From positions 881,774 through 945,773 of the forward strand of contig MU004192.1 in the NCBI GenBank assembly GCA_010093605.1: a stretch of 64,000 nucleotides of DNA. The letters are read 5' to 3'. A model generated the notes under the pieces. The model was given only the letters and a program-made list of their open reading frames with translations. It ran no database searches and was not told where the DNA came from. The translations under genes and the position numbers were made by a program. Positions 34,622-45,274 of the stretch are shown here, piece after piece; the stretch's first letter is position 1; each line of letters opens with the position of its first letter. The stretch comes from Lophium mytilinum (taxonomy: Eukaryota; Ascomycota; Dothideomycetes; Mytilinidiales; Mytilinidiaceae).

Positions 34622-36028
34622 GCGAGAGGTGGAAACTGTGTAACGGTAATTGGTTTCAAATTGTTTTCGTTTGGTCAAGTTGTCTACTTTCTTTTGCCAC
34701 TTCGTCTACGGATGATTGAGTGTTTCTGGTGTTCTGATACTGGTAATTTCATAGCATGGGCGTCTTATGGGCCTTTCACTTAGTAGTGTGGGGAGAAAAT
34801 TGAATCGAGTCACTTCATTGCATTCACATTCACGCTGAAGACCCTCCGCATCCTACGTTTTAAGTCCTCTGCGCCCCATATCCAAGGCCGTATGGGTCCA
34901 ACAAGTTCTCTCTCCAATAAAAAACCTGTAACTGTTAGATCCGCTTCTTCTTCTCACGAATGAGACTCAAAACGACCCCCTTTGCGTGCACGTAAAGGGT
35001 CCTCCGCGGCGCACCCGGTGGACCCTCCGCCTCCGCCACATCCGCTTCAAAAAGTCCCAGAAGTAACCGCCGCGGTTAGATCCGAGAACTTTTCTCCCAA
35101 AAGTACCAAAAGTCTAGGCATTGAGGTCTTGTCCACCACACATCGTGTCTACTCAAGAGGATGTCATCACCACAAGTCACGTGCATCTCACATGTCATGT
35201 AAATATCTCTCGGTATAAAGGAACGTCAACCACAGGGCCTGGATATTTTCTTCATGGAGGCGGCAGTGGTTTTATGGGGGGTAGTACCTCGAGAGTATGA
35301 ACAATTCGACGAGCGTGGGTTGCTGTCAAATAGATCCAGGATGTCCCCATGGTGCTGCTGGAGGTCTGGTAGTGGAGTCAAAATGACAGACGCAACTTCC
35401 CATGTGTCGTCGACTGATCAAATTCCGAGATAATCTACCTCGTGGAGGGACGGGAGACTGGCAGAGGTTGCAAAATCGCTGATGTCTAGACATCCAATGG
35501 GCTGGGTCGATACGAATATTTGAATGAAGACGATATGCATCATCCTTCGCTCTTTCCGCTCTTCATCAATTCCGCGAAGCGCTGATCTGCATGCAGTATT
35601 TCAAGTGTGTGGTTGGTTAGCTTCTTGGGATAGAGGTAGTCCCAATCACCGCGACTAATGAATGCCTCTAAACCCCAAGTGAGTGCTTTCAAAGTCACCT
35701 CCCACTTCACAAGTATCTTTTGCTCGGAAGAGTGAACACCTAGAAGTAAGTATACTCACGTGGCTCGTATTAAGTCTATTCCACTGTAGAGGCCGCTGGG
35801 AATACTTCTTAGGTGTACCATCTATCAAATAGGAGGCATAATCTACTGACTTCAACGTTTTGGAGGACTATAAAACGTGTAGATGGATAGAAAGTGTATT
35901 AAATCATTGTTCCACCAGATTTCCCGAGGTGTACGCAGCGTCAATATATCTTCCTGATGACTGTATTCTCATATAAGATTGAGATTCGTCAACTCTGAGA
36001 ACCTAACCCCGACCACAAGCAAGGCCGC
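34622..36028. other. Intergenic
   Basis: 3' flanks of the isocyanide synthase and of the permease, converging. The 35220-36000 part is AT-richer. No supported gene or repeat. Confidence 0.4.
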
Positions 36029-38010
36029 TCAAACCTCAAAGTCCCGTTTCTTATTTACCGGCTCCGCCGCACCATGAACATAGACATCCAACTCAGCCTC
36101 CGCGCTCTCAAACTTCGTTTCTTTACTCGCCTGTCCCTCAACCGGCCAGATGCTACATACACCCCAGTACGCGATCGCGCTCACGATAATCCCGACCGGT
36201 AGCGCGAAGACGTACAGCCGTTGGGCTCCGAGTGGAATGCCGCTAACCCCGACCGAATGTAAGAAGCCTGGAAAGACCGGGACAATACCCGTGAAGTACG
36301 CAGTGTACGCGCGGAAATTCATGCCGTGCCAGTACCAGTACGGTCCCTGTCGCGAAGTAGAGAAGAGCGCGTTGACATCGTAGTTCCCTTTCCGGACGAG
36401 GAAGTAGTCGGAGATTATAACGCCGATAACGCCCGAGAGGAAGATCTGGTAGCTGCCAAGGTAACTAGTGAAGGTGAAGGAGGTCTTGGTCAATTCCCAG
36501 GGGTTGATGGCGAAAGCGATAATCATGCAGATTACGGCGCTGCGGCGGTATTTGATGAATCTGGTTATACATGTGTCAGAATGGTGGGGCGAGACGGTAC
36601 TGCTTGAGAGAATGGAAGAAGGCTTACCGCGGCCACATCGCTGCGGTGTCATTCCCGGCTGCTATGAGATTGGCAAATATCATGGTCGTGACTTGGGCGA
36701 ACGTGAATCCGAGAGCAATGAAGAATACACCAGTGCGGGTCTTGGAGTCGTACTCCATTGTGAGGAAGCCGTCGAGGATGGCATTAGGGTCCCAGAGGAT
36801 CTAGGCGCGCATGAGGGGATTGCTTCTTAAAGATAGACGTAGGAGGCCATACCTTTCCAAAAATGACCTTGCTCGAAGATGTCACAAACACACCAAAGAA
36901 TGAGATAAGACCATAGCCCAGAGGCAGGCCGAAGAATTGAGTCCAAAGTGCATCATTCGGATGACGCGCATAGCGACTTATATCGGCGTTGTTCGTTGCG
37001 AAAGTTGCCATGTTCGCCGCCTGGATGAAGAAGTTGGTAAGAAACACCTGTTGATATGTTTAGTATCTGGTCTAATATCGCTATGCGAAGGAAAGTTGGG
37101 CGTGTACCCAAGCATGAGATGAGCCCTTTGGAATTGCAGAGCTTTCATGAATGATCGGGCCGATGCCATCTGCTTTTGAGAGAGACCTGTAATGAATCAG
37201 ATACTGAGAAGGAGGGCCTTTCTAAGAAATTCGCGAACGCACCACCCGAAGAAGGTTATCAAGCACACAAACATGATGCCCGCTTTGAAAATGATAAGGC
37301 GGCCAAGATTCCGTGGCCGAATAAATGCGTAGGCTGTGACAATGATCCACGCAACGCCAAAAGCGATCAACATCCCAGATGTCATTGCAACATCCGCAGG
37401 GAAGACGTTGTGGACGTGAGCAATGGAAGGAAATATGGCATGCAGCATTACATAGATGCAATTACCCCTATAATCGCCCGTTTTAGCATTTCGAGTCATC
37501 GGCATAGCATGCGCTTCCAAGACTCACGTTGTAACCATTTGTACTCCTGACCAGATGATAGTCATAGCGTTCCTGTTGAACAGCGGCCAGTAACTGCCCC
37601 AAACACCAAAGCTAGCTCGGACAATGACCGGGAAAGGGACGTGGTACTTTGCTCCAGGTCGACCCGTCATGAGAAGCGGAACTACCACAATCCAGTGACC
37701 GAGGATAACGCAGAGCCACGCTTCCCACTAAGACTAATATCCACGGTCAGTTTCGCGAAGCTGGTATGGAAATTAGAGATACTTACTAGTCCATTCTTCA
37801 CTCCTGTGGAAGCCACAGTCCAGGAGGTGACACTAGCAGACTCTGCTACCCAAAAAAGTGCGTCTACAAAGTGTTCAAAAGTGTACATAACAGCAAGCTG
37901 GGAGGATAAATATGAGAAAGCTGGACGCTGTCGTCGCTCATAGGTGTCTAACTTACAAGACCATCTTCCCCATTTCCTGTCTTCGAGGGGTACGGGAAGC
38001 AAGTCTGTAG
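36029..38010 (-). CDS. NCS1 nucleobase/allantoin-type permease, 5' end unresolved
   Basis: Eight exons join in phase: 38010-37957, 37863-37787, 37727-37528, 37467-37243, 37186-37108, 37047-36853, 36800-36628 and 36560-36029, giving about 510 residues. It matches the NCS1 family (uracil, allantoin, cytosine and thiamine transporters): TDLLPVPLEDRKWGRW, TSWTVASTGVKNGL, FPVIVRASFGVWGSYWPLFNR, ATNNADISRYARHPNDALW and the late PWELTKTSFTFTSYLGSYQ. A fragment of the usual N-terminal segment is missing. The exon at 38010 needs a preceding exon ending one base into a codon, and none of the upstream frames provides an ATG with that phase. Either the start lies further upstream or the gene has lost it. 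Substrate unknown. Confidence 0.85.
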
Positions 38011-38044
38011 CTACATGGGTCGTTAGTGGAAATGCTACAACCAC

Positions 38045-38325
38045 TCACAACGAGCGAGTCCCAAATCCGCCGGTAAACCTCCGTCCGATCAAGAAGATGT
38101 TTCCTCTCTCTGCTTAGGATGAAGACTTGGTTCTATCACGGCTTTAGGAAGTCCAACGGGAAGACCATAGCGATTGGCTGCTTCTAGATCCAACAAGACC
38201 GTAGCGTCGAAGGGAGTGCGTTCCCGACCTGTCTGGGTTCTGCGGTGGAGACCGTGATCCACGGCAATACGTATTCCAATGCCGCATAGTGTCCAATAAT
38301 TGGGAAGATCACTTCGAGAAATTAT
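38045..38325 (-). pseudogene. Relic of a fungal_trans transcription factor
   Basis: On the minus strand a frame from about 38325 to a TGA at 38089 reads SDLPNYWTLCGIGIRIAVD then HGLHRR, the core of the fungal_trans (Zn2Cys6 regulator) middle homology region. A second frame at about 38125-38045 reads RERKHLLDRTEVYRRIWDSL, resembling the next family block (ExxRRRxxWS). The two blocks are in different frames, no start or zinc cluster is nearby, and the total is only about 90 codons. I read it as a truncated, frame-broken regulator. A missed intron could join the blocks, but the flanks still lack the rest of a regulator. Confidence 0.45.
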
Positions 38326-39482
38326 GGATATGCGCTGCCGGATAGCAAGGATGTAGATGTGAAGATTGTGGCGGCTAGTAAGGGGGAGGACTACGCGAAT
38401 GTGAGGCTTGGTGCTAAGAGTGGCGCGGTTTCGAAAACTGCGGAGGTGGGAGCGTAGGCTGAAATGAGGGTTGAAAAGTGAGGGCTGAAATCATTATAAA
38501 TCGGGAAAGGGGGGTTCGGAATTCAATGTCAAAATGAAAGGAAACAAACCACTATGTCAAAAGACTCTACCTCAGGTTGGACGAGCAAGCATTAAACATC
38601 TAGCAATCGAGTGGTAGGTGGATTCTTACTAATTTTATTGGGTGAGATATCAGACAGCTCCTTCGTTCTATTCACTCGCGTTTACTTCTATTGTTCTTTA
38701 CTAGCTCATCCAACCGTCTACTCGATCTCGACCGAAGTCGATTACGGTACTGAGTGTTACGTGAGAGTGCGGAGACTTGATGGTCCCCGTCACGGTCTAA
38801 TCGAGTCGATTAAAAGGTCTAGCGTTACTGAGTAAGCGAGCCTATCTGCCACCCCCAATTTTCCAGTCGAGGTCGGTCGACCAGCTGAGCGGGTTACAGA
38901 GCAGGAGATATTTATCTTAATCCGTGAGTATTCTAAGCTTTACTATCTCCTCATTCAAATAACTAACTACCTAAACTTCGCTTGCTTTATGAGCCTTGAT
39001 CTTGGGTCTCCTAGTGCATAGCTACGGAGGGCCAGTCACTGCAGCCCGGCGGTTTGCTTCGTTAGCATGCGGACCCTCTCTTCTGCTCGATCTATAGTAG
39101 CTAGTCCCTAAAATCCACTTCCAAGCACGTGGCTGCAACATCACCAACATCATTGGTGCGAAACGCGCTCAGACAGAAAACTCGCTCATTCGGCCGCAAA
39201 AGCTTCTCATGGCTCAGTGTATATCATCTCCTGACTTCCGCGCTAGTCTGGTGAATCAGAAAACTTCCTCAATTCCCAAAGTCCCCTCTTTGGTTCTCTG
39301 GAGACTTCAAAACAATCATTCACGGCAGCATATCGCACACAACATGAGTTTCGTCCAAGTAAAGATGAATCATTATTAAAGACCTCAACATTAACAGTCC
39401 TACATCACCAGCAACCCAGCCCAGATCCCCGTTTTTCGATTTACACAGCGCACGTAACCTCTATTACATTTTTGCCCTACAC
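38326..39482. other. Intergenic, AT-rich, gene-poor
   Basis: Contains a short plus-strand open frame ending at 38457 (KIVAASKGEDYANVRLGAK...) with coding-like codons but no start or homology that I recognise. The stretch 38500-39450 is AT-rich and looks like decayed insertion DNA. Confidence 0.35.
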
Positions 39483-41587
39483 TCACAACCCAGAATCAGT
39501 CTTCTGATACACCGGATTCTGATAGTACGTCTTCCAGTCCGTACACTGCGTATCCCAGTCGGAGCCGGGGAGGGTGATCTGGCTCTTAGCCTCTAGGAAC
39601 TGCACACCGAGGCCCTCGCTGATGTGCCACGCGATATGGCAATGCATGAGCCAGGCACCGGGGTTGTCCGTTTGGAAAGCGATGGCCAGCCAGCCGGCGC
39701 CGGGCAGCAGGGCGACGTCGCGGCGGGTAGGGTTGTTCCAGGTTAGGGTCGAGGGGGAAGAGTTGATATCGAAGGTACCGGAGCCCGTGCCGAGGACGTA
39801 GAAGTCGTGGCCGTGCAGATGTATGGCTGGATTTTAGTTAGCAGCATTCAAAGAAGTGGCAGGATAGTAAAAGGAGGGAAGATTGATAGAGAGACAGAAA
39901 GAGGAGGCTTACGATGCGGAATAGGCACCTTGGTTCCCGGTGTCTCCTGGATAATCCAGTACGTCCAGATCCCCTCTGTGGGCAGCTCGATGAGGTTTAA
40001 TACCGATGGATATGACGTGTTTCCAGTCTTCACGTACTCGAGCGTCGGATTGCGCCAATCAACGTCGATAGCGGAAACATTGACGCCCCAGACGACGATG
40101 TTTTGGCCGTTCGTCGTGACCTGCTCGACAGCCAGATCGACGTTGAGATTACCGACTTGATTGATGAAGTCCGAGCTGGAGACCGTGTTTGTGACCCAGG
40201 GTACGAGAGTCTTATCCTCGACGCAGCCCCCGCTGGGAGCTGTGAAAGCAGAGGTCGTTGGGTCGCCAGAGGCAGCACCGGCATAGCTGAAAACACTGCG
40301 GCCGTAGAAGTTGTTGGAGCTGGCGCAGTCGGTAGCAACTTCTGCGCGGAACCAGTAGTTGGAGACGGTCTGGTTGGCGTAAATGATCACGTCGTACCGT
40401 TGACCGATGGCCAAGAGAACCCAGTTTGTGTAGTACGGTTTGATAGGAACCAAGTCAGCCGTAATGACCTGCAGTTGGTGGTTATCCAGCGAAACGCGGA
40501 TGTTGTTGTCAACAGACGTGTTGATCAGACGTAAGCGATACTTTTTCCCCTTCGTGAGTTGGACTTGGTCATATGCTCCTGCGCCACCCGGGCTCTTATT
40601 CTTGCCATTGATGAGAAGGGTATCCGCAGGTGGCGGGGGCTGTCCCTGCTGAAGGTTGCTGAAATGTATATTAGTATCGGCTTGAGACTACCAGGACGTA
40701 TAGAAACTCTTACTTGGAAGCGATAACGTTAAGCTGATCTGCAGTACTATAATACCAGTCGTTGACTGGATAAGGACCTAGGTCAACGTCATAGTTTGCA
40801 GATGCAGGACCGTTGATTTTGATCGCGCCAATGAGGCCGTCGCCGTATTGAGAAGAGTAATGGGAGTGATACCAGGTCGTGCCGAATTGGGTAGCTTTCC
40901 ACGTGTATACTTTGGTGTCGCCAGGTGCGATAGGACCTAATTCTCGTAAGCCAAAACTACTCAGTACAATCGCTAGGCAAAGTATTACACTCGGTGATTC
41001 CGTTGACACCATCCATAGCATTAGTGTTGAGCTGTCGGATACCGTGCCAGTGGATGACTGTGCCGTTCCCGGTCAACTTATTTACTACCGTGACCTGCAC
41101 AGTGTCTCCCCAGTCTAGTTGAATCAGTAAATGACGTTGGGCGTATCTCGTAGGAGGTCCACTCACTGGCTTCAATCGTAGGACCTGGGTACTGGCCGTT
41201 ATAAAGAAAGCATATCCGATCACCGTTCCCATCCGGATTACACGTCGTGTTCGTGACAGTCAGAGTGTATTGAACCGTGTTGCCGGTGGTTGGCCATTTT
41301 TTATCAAAATCTGTCAAGACGGAATAGCCACTTGACCAGCAATTGCGTGAAGTTGGTCCATTGGTACACGCCGCATCGGCGACCTTGGAAGTCGAGCTGG
41401 GAGCGACCGAGCTAGTCTTGGAAGTCGAGCTGGGAGCAACCGAGCTAGTTGCACGGCGCACATTGTGAAGCGTTGCCCCAGCAGAGCCGCCTGGTCCCCA
41501 TAGAACGTGATCTTGGGGGATTTGTGTAGCTGTTGTCGTGGAAGCTAATGCCAGAAGGCAGGCGGCGGCCAACTGCGTCACGCGCAT
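39483..41587 (-). CDS. Secreted laccase (ascomycete multicopper oxidase)
   Basis: Five exons, 41587-41167, 41114-40989, 40936-40714, 40658-39913 and 39826-39483, give 619 residues. A signal peptide (MRVTQLAAACLLALAS) leads, then a Ser/Thr linker with the 11-residue unit TSSVAPSSTSK, given twice in tandem. All four copper-binding blocks are intact: HWHG (162), HSHY, HPIHLHGHD (about 505) and HCHIAWHISEGL. The type-1 copper axial position follows the HCH block. Laccases oxidise phenols with reduction of O2 to water, outside the cell. The C-terminus DSGL resembles the short C-terminal plug (DSGL/I) of ascomycete laccases. It may serve pigment, phenol detoxification or oxidative coupling of a secreted metabolite. 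Confidence 0.96.
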
Positions 41588-44308
41588 ATTGCCTGAAGGA
41601 TGATTGAAAAGTACACGCAATCAATGATCTAGAGGCAGAAAGACGGAAGAATTAGAAACGAAGGAGACTCCTAAAGTATGGAAATCGTTTGAATTGGGAA
41701 TGCAGGTACTTGACCGAGAGAAGGGAGCTAATATATATGCTATAAGAATGCAGGGTCCGAAATTTTCAGCGTAAGTAGACGCGCACTGCTTCCAATACCG
41801 ATTTTAGAGCCACCAGCTAGACTCTTCTGGCCATCGAGGTGCTGCCCTGTCACCTCACCTGGAGACATGGATCGGGTACGGAGTAAATTACGCGATCCAT
41901 AATGTTGGGGCCGGAAGGACTGGCTGCATGAACGTCAGGGGGGAGTAACTGGAATAGATCAAGGGGAAATTTGACAAAGCTTGTTGCACGACGTGAGGGC
42001 CAACCGAGAGAGAAAATTCGCCACCAGCGAATGAGAAGAGATTTCATGAGAGAATGGCCACTTCGTCGCGGATTCGCAATGTGACCGGGTCTCCAAGGCG
42101 GACTGGGCTGACCGGCTGCCTGCCAAATTGTCACAGCTGGAATGGAACATTGCATGAAAGCGAAGATAAAGCGGAGACTAGTAAAACAAGGAGATAGGTC
42201 CCTGATTGAGGCTGACAGAACGGAAAAAATATGCAAGGCTTAGGGCATTGCCTGTTTTGGCGGGCTACCAGCCGGTGCTCCAACCAAGGAAACGCGATCC
42301 CGAGCTAGTGGAAGCGATCCACAAGAGGCCGCCGCAGGTAACAATGATGCGGATCCTTCTACGTATTGGCTGATACGAGAACTTGATCCGCGGAGGGATT
42401 ACTTCTCCGCTGGCATCCATCGTCTACTCCCTGATTCGTCACCACTCCTCCATAGTTGCATGCAGGCACATTATGCATTGAGCAAGGTACAAGAAATAGA
42501 TCTCAGACTCTGTCTCGTTATTTCGGTCTCGATTCGGTCCGCTGATGGATACGATCGAAATCGTTACACGGCATCACCCCCGCTTTACCAACCTGAAGGC
42601 GCAGCGTCCTTTGAAACTGGCTGGCGGATCGCCCGCGGGAGAGGAGTGGTGCCGCCACAGCAGCACAGGCACGTTGTCTCCCGACGGTAACGTGAACAAG
42701 GCGAAGCGAGGAGTCTAGAATTGACGCCACCATTTCGGGACTGAAGTGCTTCCGACGTGGATTGAATCCCGAGAGAGAGCTCCGTTCTGCATGATTGATG
42801 GCTGCAAGGAGGCTGAATAGACGAGCATACAGCGCCAAAGGGGCCGCTGGCGCTAGGATGCGTACGTGATCAGTAACTTGTAACCCACAAGCGAGTGCCT
42901 GCATACATGTGCGGTGCACGGGGCTGGGATCTTCACGCTGGTACCTGGTCCCTGGACACTTCGCGCCCGAGCATCTGGCATGCTGGGCCAGCGGGTTGGA
43001 GACTCATCCCTCAACACCAGAAAATAGGCCCCGCGATGCCCATACGCTGACAAGACTTAGCTCCGAGGGGCCTCTCGTGCAACCCACCACACATGACAGC
43101 TGACTCTGCCTCGCCCAGCGTTTTACGTGCTGCGCTCTACCTCAAAGTCAGCGCCTTTTGGTTCAGCGAAGGTTCATATTAACTCGACGACGACGGGTCG
43201 ACGGCAGAACGGTGTGGTATGTGGTACACGAGGCGCCAAAGCCTTATGAGGGCACCGGCGGAGTTGCGCGGAGTCGATGGCATGATGCGAGACGTGCAGC
43301 GGGGTTGCAGAGAGCGGGAATGAGCGGCGTGGATTTGCCCGGCGTAGGTTTACCATGCACTCGGCATCTGGTCCATGCATCGCATTCTGTTCATCACGAT
43401 GCTGTGATGGGTTGTTGTGGTGGGTGGGTTCCTATGCATTTGCAGGACGTGGGTGAGGTAAAAATAAGCGCTACGCCAATCGTGCCCATCTCCCGCGATC
43501 TTCCCGCCCGCAAGAAGACCCTTTCTCCTTCGCCACTCACGTTGCCCGCACCACGGCATGCTCTCACCGACTGCCGCTAGCTAGCCGGCCCTTGTTTGCT
43601 TCTGGCACTCCCGGGCATGTGGAGTCGCTAGGTACCGCTTCCCAGCACGGCCTGTGGCTTGAGCAGGGGATGCAGCAGAGCGCCACCAGCCATGGCTCCC
43701 CACCTCCCCTCCGATCGTTGTTTGGAGGACGCTCTTGTCAGCTCGAGCTCTCGCAACCGATCCACACCGATCCACATCTCTACCAATCGGTGAATAGAGC
43801 CTCCCGCAGCCGAGCCCGATTACTCGACTGTCGGCCTCTTAGCTCTGAGCCGAGCGTTCCGTCCCGAGTCTCCTCCAGATGCAGCTTTGCGGCGCCCGTC
43901 TGACTCCTGCGTCCGCAAGACGGCCTGCAGGAAGCAATGACAGCTGGCAGAATCTCCAGCTTTGGAAGCCTACACATCTGACCTTGTCACTGGCACCTGT
44001 CACGGCTCCGGAAGAATGAAGCAAAGTGTCTCCCTCAAGATAAGCTTCTGCCAACATACGCCAGGCGCCACTGTGCAGATGCGGCCCTGGGCTACGTTTC
44101 GGAAAGATTCAACAGCTTCAAAACGGCTCCCGAAATAGATTTTCGCACTACGGAGCCTGTCCGGGGAAAAGGGGCGATTGGAGACATAGCTCTGCACCAA
44201 CATCGAAGCCTGGATGGCGCAACATGCTGGACCCAGCGCTCTCGTCATCGCCACGACTGTCGCAGGGTACGAGGTGTCCTGCAGTAGCCCCAATGCGGCA
44301 TCACGATA
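41588..44308. other. Long intergenic region, no clear gene
   Basis: About 2.7 kb upstream of the laccase. Many open frames exist on both strands but none shows a recognisable domain or consistent splice structure. A minus-strand frame at 44293-44000 next to the MITE looks weakly coding. Confidence 0.4.
41731..41739 (-). promoter_or_regulatory. TATA element of the laccase gene
   Basis: A run ATATATAT lies about 145 bp upstream of the laccase ATG (41587), on the minus strand CATATATATTAG. Position and composition fit a TATA box. Confidence 0.4.
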
Positions 44309-44680
44309 CAGTATAACCTCGCTATAACAAATCTGGGATTCTCGGAAAAAATTCGTTACATAGAGAGTTCGTTAAGTGGTAATCTAACTAAGTTCCTAAA
44401 GGGCGTCCGAAGAGGGTCCAAGGTACCCTAAATACGGGATTTGTAAGTAGATTAGGGGTGGATACCGAAGATCCCACCCAAAATCCGCCCAAATACGGGG
44501 TTTCCAGGGTCAAAAAAAGGGGTTGCCATACATTTAATATAACGAATCCGGCTACTTTCTAATGAATTACGTAGTATTGAAAATTCGTTATTTCCCATAC
44601 AAAAAAAACTGGGATTAAGGTTTTGTTCGTTGTACCGCGAAATTCGTTACAGTAAGGTTCGTTATAGGGAGGTTATACTG
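44309..44680. mobile_element. MITE, pogo/Fot1-type, 372 bp, TA target duplication
   Basis: The left end reads CAGTATAACCTCGCTATAAC and the right end is its near-perfect inverse (reverse complement CAGTATAACCTCCCTATAAC), one mismatch over 20 bp. TA flanks both ends (44307-44308 and 44681-44682), the duplication made by Tc1/mariner and pogo elements. The interior is AT-rich with several ATTCGTTA motifs near both ends in inverted orientation and has no transposase ORF, so the element is non-autonomous. CAGT...ACTG ends are typical of fungal Fot1/pogo families. Near-identical ends suggest fairly recent mobility. Confidence 0.9.
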
Positions 44681-45274
44681 TAACCAACTCACCCCTGCCG
44701 AGCCGCAAGCCACCTTCCACTGGGGGTGATCCGACTCCAGAGAGCCCCACCAAAACTTTTATTGATTCAACGCCATCCCGCGTGTTATCTCTCACAATCC
44801 GTACGTATCGTGGATCAAGGACCTCTTCCCACACGCTGGTCTCGTGGGTCGTCCCTGGCGACTGTTGTGTAACAGTCAGACAGTGCGGCCCAGCTTCAGC
44901 CAAAGCCTTCTCTCACTTGGACTGCAGAAGGCTGTTCGTTTACACGTCTACGTCGTCGAAGTCCTCGAAGCCTAAGCCGCGGGACGGCCAACGAAAGCTT
45001 ATCCTTGCTGACACTGCATTGTCCGATGTGGCCCCCGGGCAGTGTTTGCTCCAAGGACGGGACTCGGCGAGTGTAGTGGTCGAACCTGCATGCCTGCAAA
45101 GTACTTACATAGAGCTAGCTCACCTTCATGTCAGTCCGATCTTTAAAAGTTTGATGTCGCGTCGATCACTTACGAGCTTTCACTTAGTCCTAACACCTTG
45201 ACATTCCTTTCTCCAGATAGCTCTGCTATTTACCACTTCATCTCCATAGACATCAACTGAAGCTGTTGCATAAT
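44681..45274. other. Intergenic with a possible MITE-interrupted ORF
   Basis: On the minus strand 44903-44683 is open and reads SVWEEVLDPRYVRIVRDNTR with coding-like codons but no ATG. A GTGAGT donor occurs at about 44695 just before the MITE, and a CTGCAG acceptor just beyond it, so the MITE could lie inside an intron. Support is weak. Confidence 0.25.

Noticed and set aside
38308-38457. Plus-strand frame ending KSGAVSKTAEVGA
   Set aside because: Coding-like codons but no start, no homology recognised, and it lies antisense to the transcription-factor relic.
43158-43580. 140-codon plus-strand ORF
   Set aside because: Arg/Pro/His-rich translation, no splice support, antisense frames equally open.
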